A stretch of DNA of 64,000 nt from Arthrobacter sp. OY3WO11 (GTDB lineage Bacteria > Actinomycetota > Actinomycetes > Actinomycetales > Micrococcaceae): the NCBI RefSeq assembly GCF_001641125.1, contig NZ_LWLP01000001.1:3537828-3601827 (forward strand). The letters are read 5' to 3'. The number at the start of each line of letters is the position of its first letter. Within the stretch, counting starts at the first letter, position 1. The translations under genes and the position numbers were made by a program. This document shows positions 16,522 through 25,703 of this stretch, piece after piece. A model generated the notes under the pieces. The model was given only the letters and a program-made list of their open reading frames with translations, searched no databases and had not been told where the DNA came from.

Positions 16522-17706
16522 GTGAGCACGCCTGGCGGTCCTGATTCATCCGGCCCCTCTGGTCCCGGCCCCTCTGGACCCGGTTCGTCCGGGCCCGGAG
16601 GTAACGGCCCAACCGATCCCCCCGCATCCGGTCCGCATGGCGGCAGCTGGGTGGCGCACGGCCGCCGGCGCTGGATCGCGGCGCTGCTGGCCCTCGCCCT
16701 GGTGGCGGTGGCCGTCGTCGCCGTCATGAGCCTCAACCGTCCCGCCCCCGAGGCCCAGCCCGCAGCAACGCAGAGCGAAGCGCCGTCGCCGTCGCCGTCG
16801 GAGACTCCGTCCCCCTCTGAAACCCCTTCTGAGACGCCCCCTCCTGCCCCTGCTCCACCGCCGCCTCCGGAGCCCATCCCGGACCTGCCGGCCGTGCCCA
16901 TGAACGTACTGGTGATCGGCAGTGACATGCGCGGCGTTGCGAAGGACGCGGCGGCACACACGGCAGCAACCGGCGAGGCGATGGACCACCGATCGGACAC
17001 CCTGATGGTGGTGCACGTCCCGGCCGACCGCAGGACCCTGTACATCGTGTCCATCAACCGGGATACCTGGGTGGATATCCCGGGCTTCGGCGGCGCGAAG
17101 ATCAACGCCGGGCTGCAGTACGGCGGGATCGACATGACCACCCAGACGGTGCAGCAGCTGCTCGGAATCACCATCGACCACACCCTGATGCTGGACTTCG
17201 GCGGCCTGAAGGTCCTGGTGGACGGGCTGGGCGGGATCGACGTCAACGTCCCCATTCCCTTCCAGTCCACGCACGACACGGGCCACGTCTTCGGCCCCGG
17301 AGTCAACCACCTGGACGGACAGGCGGCGCTCGAGTTTTCCCGCGAGCGGTACGCCTTCGCGGACGGCGACTTCCAGCGGGTCCGCAACCAGCAGGTCCTG
17401 CTCAAGGCTGTCCTGGCCCGGCTGACCACGGGTGGCGGCCTGAACGACGTCAATGCCGTCCGCGGGCTGGTGGACTTTGCTTCCTGCTGCCTTACCGTGG
17501 ACAAGGGCTTCGACCCCGTCCAGGCCGCCATCCTGGCTTACAGCCTGCGGAACCTCGACACCAACGCCATCGGCACCATGACCCTGCCAACCGCCGGATC
17601 CGGGTTCGTGGCCGGCCAGTCCGTGCTGTTTCCGGATTACGGCGCCATCAACGCCGTGGGGGCAGCGCTGCGGGAGGGGCGGATCGGCGAGTTCGCGGTT
17701 CCGTAA
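16522..17706 (+). CDS. LCP (LytR-CpsA-Psr) family protein, second copy
   Basis: A 394-residue paralogue of the preceding gene. It has a Gly/Pro/Ser-rich cytoplasmic N-terminus (about residues 1-45), one transmembrane helix (about 52-73) and a Ser/Pro/Glu-rich linker made of PSPSETPSETP-type repeats. The LCP domain (about 125-350) contains GSDMRG, RSDTLMVVHVP, SINRDTWVDIPG and FSRERYAFADGDFQRVRNQQ. It presumably has the same transfer activity on a different polymer. The start is a GTG preceded by GAGGTGAGA. Tandem LCP pairs are common in actinobacteria and suggest partial redundancy. Confidence 0.9.
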   Translation: MSTPGGPDSSGPSGPGPSGPGSSGPGGNGPTDPPASGPHGGSWVAHGRRRWIAALLALALVAVAVVAVMSLNRPAPEAQPAATQSEAPSPSPSETPSPSETPSETPPPAPAPPPPPEPIPDLPAVPMNVLVIGSDMRGVAKDAAAHTAATGEAMDHRSDTLMVVHVPADRRTLYIVSINRDTWVDIPGFGGAKINAGLQYGGIDMTTQTVQQLLGITIDHTLMLDFGGLKVLVDGLGGIDVNVPIPFQSTHDTGHVFGPGVNHLDGQAALEFSRERYAFADGDFQRVRNQQVLLKAVLARLTTGGGLNDVNAVRGLVDFASCCLTVDKGFDPVQAAILAYSLRNLDTNAIGTMTLPTAGSGFVAGQSVLFPDYGAINAVGAALREGRIGEFAVP

Positions 17707-17843
17707 GAGGTGTGTGGGGCGTCTGGAGCGGCGTCCCTGCGGGCCGCTCATGCCTGATATGAGTTCCCGCTGTTCATCACCGAATCACCCCGCGTTCACC
17801 CGCGGGCCAGCGTCCATGCGCCCGGCGGCGGCAGCCTGAGGGC

Positions 17844-19547
17844 ATGACTTCCATTTCACCGGCCGACGTATCGCGCCGCACCATCGTCAAGGGATCCGTC
17901 TTCGCCGCCGCACTGGCGGCCGTGCCCGCGTCCGCCCAGGCCGGCACCGGCCAGGCTGCCCCGCGCCAGGCCCCCGCCGGTGTCGCTCTGGTGCGGAACC
18001 GGCTCACGCTGCCCAGCGGCATCGCCACCGGAGACGTCACGTCGGACTCGGCGGTGCTGTGGTCGCGTGCGTCGGGGTCCGGGCGGATGACGGCAATCCT
18101 GCCGGGCCGTTGACGACGGCGGCGAGGTGCTGCGCGGCCGCGGTGCCTTCGAGCGCGTCATGCGGGGCCCCGCGCCACCCAGGCCTCCGACTTCACCGCC
18201 AAGATCCACGCCGGCAACCTGCCGTCCAACACCCGTTTCGCGCTGGAGATCAGCTTCGAGGACGACGGCGGCGCGTCCGGTGAGAGCGTGCGCGGCACCT
18301 TCCGCACGGCTCCGGACGCCGGGACGTACAACGGCAGGGGCCGCACCGGCGGGACGGGAAACGCAAGCGACGCGCCGTCGTCGTCCGCCCAAAGCTTTGT
18401 ATGGACCGGCGACACGGCCGGGCAGGGCTGGGGTATCAACGAGGAGATCGGCGGCATGCGCGGCTACCGGGCCATGCACCAGACGCGGCCGGACTTCTTC
18501 ATCCATTCGGGCGATACTGTGTACGCAGACGGTCCGCTCACTCAAACGGTGGTGGAGAAGGACGGGCAGGTGTGGCGGAACCTTGTCACCGAGGAGGTGT
18601 CCAAGGTGGCAGAAACCCTCACCGAGTTCCGCGGCCGGCACCGCTACAACTCGATGGACGCCAACATGCGCGCCATGTTCGCCGACGTCCCGGTTATCGC
18701 CAACTGGGACGACCACGAAACCACCAACAACTGGTACCCCGGCGAAATCCTTGAGGACCCCCGCTACACCGTCCGCGACGTCAACACCCTCGCTGCCCGC
18801 GGCCGCCAGGCGTGGCAGGAGAACATGCCCATCGCCGATTCCGCTGCGCTGTGGCGGCCGGGCACGTTCGACGACGCCGGCCAGTACCAGCCCGCCCGCA
18901 TCTACCGGAAGATCTCCCGTGGCCCGCAGCTGGACATCTTCTGCCTGGACATGCGCACCTTCAAGTCCCCGAACACGGACGGCAAGGAGCCCTACGCCAC
19001 TGCCCTCCTGGGCCAGGAGCAGGTGGACTGGCTGATCCGCGAGGTCTCACAGTCGAAGGCGACGTGGAAGGTGATCGCAGCCGACCTGCCGCTGGGGATC
19101 ATCGTGCCCGACGGCGCCGTGAACCAGGAGAGCCTGGCCAACCGTGATCCCGGCGCACCTTTGGGCCGCGAGCTCGAGATTGCCGGGGTGCTGAGCGCCT
19201 TCAAGCGGAACCGGGTGAAGAACGTGGTGTGGCTGACCGCGGACGTGCATTACTGCGCCGCGCACCACTACTCCCCCGAGCGGGCGGCGTTCACCGACTT
19301 CGATCCCTTCTGGGAGTTCGTGGCCGGGCCGATTGCCGCGGGGTCGTTCGGCCCGAATGCCATGGACGGTACGTTTGGTCCGGAGGTGGTGTTCTCGAAA
19401 GCCGGGCGCTTCCCCGGGGAGTCACCGCGCGACGGCGAAAATCAGTTCTTCGGTCACGTCCAGTTGGATGACGGGTCCTTTACCGTGAGCCTGCGGAACG
19501 CCAACGGCGCCACGGTGTTCTCAAAGGTGCTGACGCCGGAGCGGTAG
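17844..19547 (+). pseudogene. phoD: Alkaline phosphatase PhoD, interrupted by two compensating frameshifts
   Basis: A Tat signal (SRRTIVKGSVFAAALAA) and the start of a PhoD domain are encoded from 17844 to a TGA at 18111. Homology continues in the +1 frame from 18109 (VDDGGEVLRGRGAFERVM) and returns to the original frame near 18170. It then runs intact to 19547 (GDTVYAD, NWDDHETTNNW, WLTADVHYCAAHHY). One extra C near 18100 and one missing C near 18170 would explain this. As written the gene gives an 89-residue fragment. PhoD enzymes are exported Ca/Fe phosphodiesterase-phosphatases. Either a recent pseudogene or two base-calling errors in GC-rich runs. Confidence 0.85.
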
Positions 19548-19559
19548 AGATGTCCGGTT

Positions 19560-19946
19560 TTACCGCGGGGCCGGGAGGCGCCTGTCCATCCGCTGGCCGG
19601 CCACGATCAGGGCAGCCGTGACAGCCACCACCGCACCAAAATAGGTGAGCGTTCCGGAGATACCGAAGCTGACGTCGAAGGTCCCCCGAAGGACCAGGTA
19701 CGCAGCGAGCGTCACGATGACAACAAGCCCGGCCAGGCTCCCCACCCGGGCGCCCCTCGAGGTGGTTGTGCCTGCGGGGAATGAAGCGGCGTACTCTTTT
19801 GGCTGCCCGAAGGCCGCTTCGCCACTCTCGCCGCTCTCGGCCAGGTGGCTGCTGACTTCCTGCAGCGTGCTGCCGATCATGTCTTCGTTGTGTTTCCGCT
19901 GGCGCAGCTCGTAGGCCAGGGCCTTCAGGTATTCCTGTGACGACAT
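19560..19946 (-). CDS. HAAS-domain membrane protein
   Basis: A 128-residue protein with an N-terminal helical HAAS-like region (about residues 1-55, SSQEYLKALAYELRQRKHNEDMIGSTLQEVSSHL). Two transmembrane helices (about 70-90 and 97-117) and a basic tail follow. HAAS-like proteins are regularly encoded next to PadR repressors and are thought to act as membrane sensors or partners of the same regulatory unit. The ATG directly follows the TGA of the PadR gene with no gap, so translation is coupled. The function is inferred from context only. Confidence 0.78.
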   Translation of the reverse strand: MSSQEYLKALAYELRQRKHNEDMIGSTLQEVSSHLAESGESGEAAFGQPKEYAASFPAGTTTSRGARVGSLAGLVVIVTLAAYLVLRGTFDVSFGISGTLTYFGAVVAVTAALIVAGQRMDRRLPAPR

Positions 19947-20294
19947 TCAGTGTGCCTTCTTTTCCTCTAGCAGGTCCTTGATGAGCGCAGAGAACCGATT
20001 CCAGTCCAGGGCCGACTCCTGCAGCCGCTGCCGGCCTTCAGGGGTCAGGGAGTAGAACTTCTTACCCGGACCGGCGTCCCCCTGGCGCCATTCCGAGCTG
20101 ACAAATCCATCCGTCTCCAGCCGGTTCAGCGCCGGGTAGAGCGTTCCGCCGCTCAGCCCGTCGAAACCGGCAGCCTTCAGTGCCTGGATGATCTGATATC
20201 CATAGGCCTCGCCGCTCCCGGCGACGGCCTGCAAAATGCAGGTAGGGAGCACAGCTCTCACCCAATCGCTGGGCCATCGCTTGTCTGGGGTCAT
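19947..20294 (-). CDS. PadR family transcriptional regulator
   Basis: A 115-residue winged-helix repressor. The PadR domain spans almost the whole protein, with the AYGYQIIQAL recognition-helix region, LSGGTLYPALNRLE, and a wing at KKFYSLTPEGR. PadR proteins usually repress their own operon and a neighbouring membrane or transporter gene. It is the first gene of a two-gene operon with the HAAS protein. Direct TGTCACA repeats lie about ten bases upstream of the start and are likely part of its own operator. Confidence 0.88.
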   Translation of the reverse strand: MTPDKRWPSDWVRAVLPTCILQAVAGSGEAYGYQIIQALKAAGFDGLSGGTLYPALNRLETDGFVSSEWRQGDAGPGKKFYSLTPEGRQRLQESALDWNRFSALIKDLLEEKKAH

Positions 20295-20304
20295 GGCTAG
20301 ATAG

Positions 20305-20326
20305 TGTCACAGACTAAGTTGTCACA
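20305..20326 (-). promoter_or_regulatory. Direct repeat near the PadR start, possible operator
   Basis: Two TGTCACA elements (20305-20311 and 20320-20326) are spaced 15 bases apart just upstream of the PadR start codon. The site overlaps where a promoter must be, given the short leader. It does not match the classic ATGT/ACAT PadR palindrome, so assignment to this regulator is tentative. Confidence 0.4.
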
Positions 20327-20463
20327 CAACCCAATGCGGCACCGAAGGTGACGCCGCCGCATTGCCCGGCCGGACGCCGTCGTCCGTTATTTTCCCGGCC
20401 CCGTGGGTACGCCGCTGGTAGTGTTCCTGCATTCGGCAAGGCACGCGGACGGAGTGATTCTTT

Positions 20464-21240
20464 GTGAAAGACGACGGACTGACAGAGGCTGTGCAGGAAG
20501 CCGGGGCGGTGGAGCTGCTGCTGATCCGCCACGGTGAAAGCGAAGGCAACGTGGCTGCCACCGATGCCCGGATGGCCGGGGCGGAAGTCATCGCCGTACC
20601 TGCCCGGGACGCCGATGTGAACCTCTCGGGCACCGGCCAGGAACAGGCCAAGGCGCTCGGAGCGGCGCTGGCCCGGATCGCCGAGGAATTCCGGCCGGAC
20701 GCTGTGGTCTCCTCCCCCTACGCGCGGGCCTTCCAGACGGCCGAGATCGCGGTGGAGGCCGCAGGCTGGCCGGTAAAGGTCCAGCTGGATGAACGGCTGC
20801 GGGACCGTGAACTTGGCATCCTGGACAGGCTGACCCGGCTTGGCGTGGAGAAGCGCTACCCGGAAGAGGCCGAGCGCCGCGAGTGGCTGGGCAAGATGTA
20901 CTACCGGCCGCCGGGCGGTGAATCCTGGGCGGACGTTGCGCTCCGGCTGCGCTCCGTCCTGGACGAATTGAACAATCTCGGCAGCGGGCACCGGGTGATG
21001 CTGGTGTGCCACGACGCCCTGATCATGCTCTTCCGGTACGTGCTGGAGGGAATGACGGAGAAGGAGCTCCTGGACCTGGCCGCCAGCACCTCCGTACTCA
21101 ACGCCTCCATTACCCGCTTCGTGCGGCCTGCCGGCGAGGGCCCCTGGACCCTGGAAAGCTTCAACGTGGCCGACCACCTGACCGAACAGGGCGTCACGGT
21201 CACCGAGCACGGAGGGGATTCCAGTGTCCACCCGAAGTGA
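20464..21240 (+). CDS. Histidine phosphatase family protein (phosphoglycerate mutase-like)
   Basis: A 258-residue branch-1 histidine phosphatase. The catalytic motif LLIRHGESEGN is at residues 20-30, the second arginine is in SSPYARAFQTAE, and the C-terminal histidine is in LVCHDALIMLF. The family removes phosphate from small metabolites or proteins; this member's substrate is unknown. The start is a GTG with GGAGTGA upstream. Its end overlaps the nnrD gene by 17 bases, so the two are cotranscribed and perhaps both serve metabolite repair (inference). Confidence 0.87.
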   Translation: MKDDGLTEAVQEAGAVELLLIRHGESEGNVAATDARMAGAEVIAVPARDADVNLSGTGQEQAKALGAALARIAEEFRPDAVVSSPYARAFQTAEIAVEAAGWPVKVQLDERLRDRELGILDRLTRLGVEKRYPEEAERREWLGKMYYRPPGGESWADVALRLRSVLDELNNLGSGHRVMLVCHDALIMLFRYVLEGMTEKELLDLAASTSVLNASITRFVRPAGEGPWTLESFNVADHLTEQGVTVTEHGGDSSVHPK

Positions 21241-22150
21241 ATCCGGTTCGCCAACCCTCGTGACGCCGTCGCTGCTGCGCGACTGGCCGCTTCCGGCGCC
21301 CGGGGAGGACAAGTATTCGCGCGGCTCGGTCCTGGTGATCGGCGGCGCGCGGGCCACCCCGGGGGCGGCGCTGCTCGCCGGCGCGGCCGCACTGCGCGCT
21401 GGCGCCGGGAAGCTCACCCTGGCCGTGGCGGAATCCGTAGCGGTCCAGGTGGGCGTGGCGCTGCCTGAGTGCGGGGCCATGGGGCTGCCCGAAACCTCCA
21501 GCGGATCCGTCACCGGTGAGGGACTGGACCTGATCTCGTCGTACCTTGACAGCGCTGACGCCATCCTGGTGGGCCCGGGCCTGGACGATCCGGACCTCGC
21601 CGAGGACCTGCTCCAGGCCCTCCTGGAGCGGGAGGCCGCCGCCGGGGAGAAGAACGACGGCGGAGGTCCCGCCGTCGTCCTCGATGCCTTCGCTCTGGGT
21701 GCCTTGGTGAACGTGGAGGGCCGGTGTGACCCGTGGAAGGGCCGCCTGATGCTGACGCCCAATCCCAAGGAGGCGGAGATCCTGCTGGGGCGGGACCTGA
21801 AGGACCTGCAGGCAGATGTTGCGGAGATCGCCGACAGGTACCAGGCTGTGGTGAGCTGCCAGGGGCTCATCGCCCGCCCGTCCGGCTTAGATGCGCCCGA
21901 GGAATCAGAGCTCTGGAAGATTACCACCGGCTACGGCGGGCTGGGCACATCCGGCAGCGGGGACGTTCTGGCCGGGGCGATCGCCGGCCTCCGCGCCCGG
22001 GGAACGACAGGCCCGCAGGCGGCCTGTTGGGGAACCCACCTCCATGCAGCTGCCGCGGACCGGCTGGCCAGCAGGCTGGGACCCCTTGGATTCCTGGCCC
22101 GCGAACTGGCCGACGAGCTGCCCGCCCTGATGCTGGAGCTGAATACGTGA
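21224..22150 (+). CDS. nnrD: ADP-dependent NAD(P)H-hydrate dehydratase
   Basis: A 308-residue ribokinase-fold enzyme that repairs hydrated NADH and NADPH, using ADP or ATP to drive dehydration. Visible motifs are KYSRGSVLVIGGA near the N-terminus, LTPNPKEAEILLGR, and the catalytic anion hole TSGSGDVLAGAIAGL at about residue 244. It matches the C-terminal half of bifunctional YjeF/Nnr; the epimerase half is absent, as in actinobacteria with separate NnrD and NnrE. The GTG start lies inside the 3' end of the phosphatase gene. A hairpin follows at 22199. Confidence 0.92.
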   Translation: MSTRSESGSPTLVTPSLLRDWPLPAPGEDKYSRGSVLVIGGARATPGAALLAGAAALRAGAGKLTLAVAESVAVQVGVALPECGAMGLPETSSGSVTGEGLDLISSYLDSADAILVGPGLDDPDLAEDLLQALLEREAAAGEKNDGGGPAVVLDAFALGALVNVEGRCDPWKGRLMLTPNPKEAEILLGRDLKDLQADVAEIADRYQAVVSCQGLIARPSGLDAPEESELWKITTGYGGLGTSGSGDVLAGAIAGLRARGTTGPQAACWGTHLHAAAADRLASRLGPLGFLARELADELPALMLELNT

Positions 22151-22198
22151 TTCAGGGTCTTTGGCTTTAAAGCCGGCCTGGGTCCGGGCATGGGACGA

Positions 22199-22218
22199 CC
22201 CCCGGCCGAAGCCGGGGG
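22199..22218 (+). terminator. Hairpin after nnrD
   Basis: CCCCCGGC (22199-22206) and GCCGGGGG (22211-22218) pair around a CGAA tetraloop, 48 bases past the nnrD stop. No U-tract follows. The rest of the 195-base gap to the hsp20 stop shows nothing else recognisable. Confidence 0.55.
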
Positions 22219-22345
22219 CCACCGTCTCGGGAAGTTCAGGCGCAACCTGCCGATGCGCGGGAAGCGCTGTGGCGTGCTCAGAATGGCCATCCGCCCTAAG
22301 AGGCAGTACACAATCAGTGCCCGACGTCCCGATCCTGTGTTGAAA

Positions 22346-22768
22346 CTAGGCGGCGATTTCCTGCTTCGCCCCCTTCGTCTCAATGTCGATCTTCCGCGGC
22401 TTGGCCTTTTCGGCGACAGGAATCCGCAGTGTCAGGACACCGGCGTCGTACGTTGCCTTCACGTTCTCAGCATCCAGGGTGTCCCCGAGGATCAGCTGGC
22501 GGCTGAATACGCCGCGCGGCCGCTCGGAGGCGATCAACTCGGTGTCCCTGCCCGCAGGATCAGGCCGCTCGGCCTTGACCGTGAGGACGTTCCGTTCCAC
22601 ATCAAGTTCCACTGAATCCACATCGACGCCGGGCAGATCAAAGGCGACGACAAATTCCTGGTCCTCACGCCATGCGTCCATCGGCATAGCTGCCGGGCGC
22701 GCTGCGGTGCCGAGGACCTGCTGGGCCAGCCTGTCCAGCTCGCGGAACGGATCGGTTCGCATCAACAT
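22346..22768 (-). CDS. Hsp20/alpha-crystallin family small heat-shock protein
   Basis: A 140-residue small heat-shock protein. The N-terminal arm ([15 protein letters not shown]) and alpha-crystallin domain (about residues 35-130) are intact, with [27 protein letters not shown] and the [23 protein letters not shown] motif. It holds unfolding proteins as an ATP-independent chaperone in large oligomers. GAGGAGGGAAGC precedes the ATG. An A/T-rich patch about 60 bases upstream (22830-22850) is the probable promoter; no perfect HspR or CIRCE operator was found. Single gene. Confidence 0.92.
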   Translation of the reverse strand: MLMRTDPFRELDRLAQQVLGTAARPAAMPMDAWREDQEFVVAFDLPGVDVDSVELDVERNVLTVKAERPDPAGRDTELIASERPRGVFSRQLILGDTLDAENVKATYDAGVLTLRIPVAEKAKPRKIDIETKGAKQEIAA

Positions 22769-22927
22769 GGCTTCCCTCCTCGTAAGAGACGGTCCAACAC
22801 TTTTGCTCTCAGCCGATCTGTAGTGGCTGATATAGATTTTTTATCACTGGTGAGGCAGGTCCGCAAGCATCGCACCGAAGATTTTTTGGACGTTCTTAGG
22901 GTGCCGGGATGTGGGTCGAAAGGCGGG

Positions 22928-22966
22928 AAAAGGGGGCCTTCCGCGTGGTGCGGAAGGCCCCCTTTT
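22928..22966. terminator. Strong bidirectional terminator
   Basis: A perfect 13-bp stem (22932-22944 with 22950-22962) with loop GTGGT is flanked by AAAA and TTTT. It lies downstream of the Pro-rich small gene, which reads leftwards, and upstream of the hsp20 promoter, so it insulates the two. Confidence 0.85.
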
Positions 22967-23014
22967 GAGAGACGGGTCTTGGGTTGAATGCTGCGACGTT
23001 TCCCCGGTGCCGGC

Positions 23015-23206
23015 CTAGTCCCGGGTCGGGTCCGGCCGCAGCGGTGCGGGACCGGGGTCCGGTACGGGAAGCGGCCCTGGAGGTTCTGGGGCAGGGAACG
23101 GATTGGGCGCCGGCGGGCCGGGGTGCCCGGGGTGGTCCGGATCAGGCTGGGTGGGGCCCGGTTCCGGCGGGAACGGCTCGGGCTCGTGCACTGGCGGGAT
23201 GGTCAT
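23015..23206 (-). CDS. Proline-rich small protein (63 aa)
   Basis: A 63-residue protein in which almost half of the residues are proline (PEPFPPEPGPTQPDPDHPGHPG and similar), with acidic residues and no signal peptide. Low-complexity Pro-rich frames can be spurious in GC-rich DNA. Here a good ribosome-binding site (GAGGGGA, seven bases before the ATG) and a strong terminator just past the stop support a real gene. Similar tiny Pro-rich proteins occur in Arthrobacter, from general recollection. Function unknown. Confidence 0.5.
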   Translation of the reverse strand: MTIPPVHEPEPFPPEPGPTQPDPDHPGHPGPPAPNPFPAPEPPGPLPVPDPGPAPLRPDPTRD

Positions 23207-23288
23207 GAATTTCCCCTCTCACGCTGGGCGGATGTGCCTTGGCGTGAACAGGATACGCCTGCCACCTCAAGCCCACTAGGAGCCGCCG

Positions 23289-23367
23289 AGTGGGAGAGGG
23301 TCCCAGGGAAACCCGCATCAAGTGAGAGAGCGTCTTAGGGAAACCGGCGTCAAGTGAGAGAGCGTCC
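23289..23367 (+). repeat. Family A 32-nt repeat array, locus 3
   Basis: Three plus-oriented units begin at 23289, 23321 and 23353, exactly 32 bases apart. The first core is degenerate (AGTGGGAGAGGGTCC), the others AGTGAGAGAGCGTC. GGGAAACC followed by GCATCA or GCGTCA fills the rest of the unit. It lies in the divergent promoter region between the Pro-rich gene and the S9 peptidase gene. Confidence 0.82.
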
Positions 23368-23453
23368 GGGGTGGGAGGAGGCGGGTTTGGCGGTGTAATC
23401 CCCCGGTAGCGAACGGCGGCAAAATTGTCGGGGCGGCTCTATATATTGAAGGC

Positions 23454-25685
23454 ATGACCCAGACTCCGCTGCAGGACTCCTCCGCTACCGCCATTCCCAC
23501 CCCGCCGGCGGCCAAGAAAATCCCGTCCGAACGCCTCCACCACGGGGACACCTTCGTGGACAACTACGAGTGGCTGCGGGACAAGGAATCCGCAGAGGTG
23601 GTGGAGCACCTGAAGGCCGAGAATGCCTACCAGGAGGCAGTCACCGCCCACCAGGAGCCACTGCGGGAGGCCATCTTCCAGGAAATCAAGGGCCGCACGC
23701 AGGAAACCGATCTCTCCGTACCGCACCGCAAGGACGGCTGGTGGTACTTCAGCCGCTCGGCCGAGGGCAAGGAATACGGCATCCAGTGCCGGGTCAGGGC
23801 CGCGGACACCGGGGACAAGATCGCCGACTGGACCCCGCCGGCGGTGCAGCCCGGCGTCGGGATCCCCGGCGAAGAGATCCTCCTGGACGGCAACATCGAG
23901 GCCGAGGGCAAGCCGTTCTTCTCGGTGGGAGGTTCGGCCGTAACGGTCGACGGCAACCTCTACGCCTATGCGGTGGACAACTCCGGTGATGAACGCTTCA
24001 CCCTCCGCATCAAGGACCTCCGCACAGGAGAGCTGCTGCCTGACGTCATCGAGAACATCTTCTACGGCGTCGCCTTCTCGCCGGACGGCACCCGGATTTT
24101 CTACACCGTGGTGGACGATTCCTGGCGCCCCTACCAGGTGAAGGCGCACACCCTGGGAACGCCCGTGGCCGACGACGTCGTCATCTACCAGGAGGACGAC
24201 GCCGCCATGTGGCTGGGCTTCGAGCTTTCCTCCGACCGCCGGTACCTGGTGCTGGGCATCGGATGCTCGGAATACAGCGAGACGCGCCTGCTCCGCTTTG
24301 ACGATCCCGCCCAGGAACTGACCACCGTCATCTCCCGCAACGAGCGGGTGCTCTACGAGGCCGAGCCGTTCCTCCTCACCGGCCCGGACGGCACCGTCAG
24401 CGAACGCATTTTGCTCACGCACAACCGCGGCGCCATCAACTCCATGGTGTCCCTCGCGGACCCGGCCGAGCTCACCAGGCCGCTGTCCGAGCAGGACTGG
24501 GTCACCGTCGTCGGGCATTCCGACGACGTCCGCGTCAACGGGGCCGGCGTCACCTCCACGCACCTCATCGTGTCCATCCGCAAGGACACCATCGAACGGG
24601 TACAGGTCATCGGGCTGGACGGGCTGGGTACTCCCGCGCAGGAGGCACCGGTTGAACCCGCCTTCGACGAAGAGCTCTACACCGCGGGCGTTGGCGGCTC
24701 CGACTACGAGGCACCCGTGATCCGGCTGGGCTACACGTCCTACTTCACGCCGTCGCGCATCTATGACTTTGTGCTGCCCACCCCCGAAGTGCCGGCAGGG
24801 GAACTGCTCCTGCGGAAGGAAAGCCCGGTCCTTGGCGGTTATGACGGCGACGACTATGTGGCCACCCGTGAATGGGCCACCGCTGCCGACGGCACCCGCA
24901 TCCCGCTGTCCGTGCTGCGGCACAAGGCCGTGAAGCAGGATTCGACGGCGGCGGGCCTGGTGTACGGCTACGGCTCCTACGAGATGAGCATGGACCCGGG
25001 CTTCGGCATTGCGCGGCTCTCGCTGCTGGACCGCGGCGTGGTGTTCGTGATCGCGCACATCCGCGGCGGCGGCGAGCTTGGCCGGCACTGGTACGAGAAC
25101 GGCAAGAAGCTCACCAAGAAGAACACGTTCACCGACTTCGTGGACGCCACCGACTGGCTGGCGGCCTCGGGCTGGGCGGACCCGTCACGGATCGCCGCCC
25201 TGGGCGGTTCGGCCGGAGGCCTGCTGATGGGTGCCGTGGCGAACATGGCACCAGAGAAGTACGCCGCCATTGTGGCCCAGGTGCCGTTCGTGGACCCGCT
25301 GACCAGCATCCTGGATCCGGAACTGCCGCTGTCCGCCCTGGAGTGGGAGGAGTGGGGCAACCCCATCACGGACCCCCACGTCTACGAGTACATGAAGTCC
25401 TACTCCCCCTACGAGAACGTGCGCCCGGCCGCCTACCCCAAGATCGCCGCCGTCACGTCCTTCAACGACACCCGGGTCCTTTATGTTGAACCGGCGAAGT
25501 GGGTGCAGGAGCTGCGCAACAAGACCACCGGAACCGAGCCGATCGTGATGAAGATCGAGATGGACGGCGGCCACGGGGGCGCCTCCGGCCGGTACGTGCA
25601 GTGGCGCGAGCGGGCCTGGGACTACGCGTTCATCGCGGATTCCCTCGGGGCCACTGAGTTGTTGCCGGGCGCCGGCCTGAAGTAG
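23454..25685 (+). CDS. S9 family peptidase (oligopeptidase B / prolyl oligopeptidase)
   Basis: A 743-residue cytoplasmic serine peptidase. The N-terminal beta-propeller (about residues 70-420) precedes an alpha/beta-hydrolase domain (about 440-735). The catalytic Ser is in GGSAGGLLMG (Ser586) and the His in DGGHGGASGRY; the Asp lies around SFNDTRV. The HIRGGGELGRHWYENGK motif is typical of the PtrB group, which cuts short peptides after basic residues. There is no signal peptide. The ATG at 23454 has only a weak AAGG close by. Single gene with a family A array in its upstream region. Confidence 0.92.
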   Translation: MTQTPLQDSSATAIPTPPAAKKIPSERLHHGDTFVDNYEWLRDKESAEVVEHLKAENAYQEAVTAHQEPLREAIFQEIKGRTQETDLSVPHRKDGWWYFSRSAEGKEYGIQCRVRAADTGDKIADWTPPAVQPGVGIPGEEILLDGNIEAEGKPFFSVGGSAVTVDGNLYAYAVDNSGDERFTLRIKDLRTGELLPDVIENIFYGVAFSPDGTRIFYTVVDDSWRPYQVKAHTLGTPVADDVVIYQEDDAAMWLGFELSSDRRYLVLGIGCSEYSETRLLRFDDPAQELTTVISRNERVLYEAEPFLLTGPDGTVSERILLTHNRGAINSMVSLADPAELTRPLSEQDWVTVVGHSDDVRVNGAGVTSTHLIVSIRKDTIERVQVIGLDGLGTPAQEAPVEPAFDEELYTAGVGGSDYEAPVIRLGYTSYFTPSRIYDFVLPTPEVPAGELLLRKESPVLGGYDGDDYVATREWATAADGTRIPLSVLRHKAVKQDSTAAGLVYGYGSYEMSMDPGFGIARLSLLDRGVVFVIAHIRGGGELGRHWYENGKKLTKKNTFTDFVDATDWLAASGWADPSRIAALGGSAGGLLMGAVANMAPEKYAAIVAQVPFVDPLTSILDPELPLSALEWEEWGNPITDPHVYEYMKSYSPYENVRPAAYPKIAAVTSFNDTRVLYVEPAKWVQELRNKTTGTEPIVMKIEMDGGHGGASGRYVQWRERAWDYAFIADSLGATELLPGAGLK

Positions 25686-25703
25686 GACGAAAACGGCGTA
25701 CGC

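Noticed and set aside
18127..19035. Separate +1-frame gene inside phoD
   Set aside because: Beyond about 18170 this frame gives an Arg/Pro/Thr-rich translation, while PhoD homology continues in the original frame; only its first 60 bases matter, as part of the frameshifted segment.
22151..22345. tRNA or small RNA in the nnrD-hsp20 gap
   Set aside because: No cloverleaf or CCA-compatible end could be folded by eye; only a terminator-like hairpin is seen.
23425..23447. Promoter TTGTCG and TATATT before the S9 peptidase
   Set aside because: The two boxes are only 11 bases apart, too close for a sigma-70 promoter.
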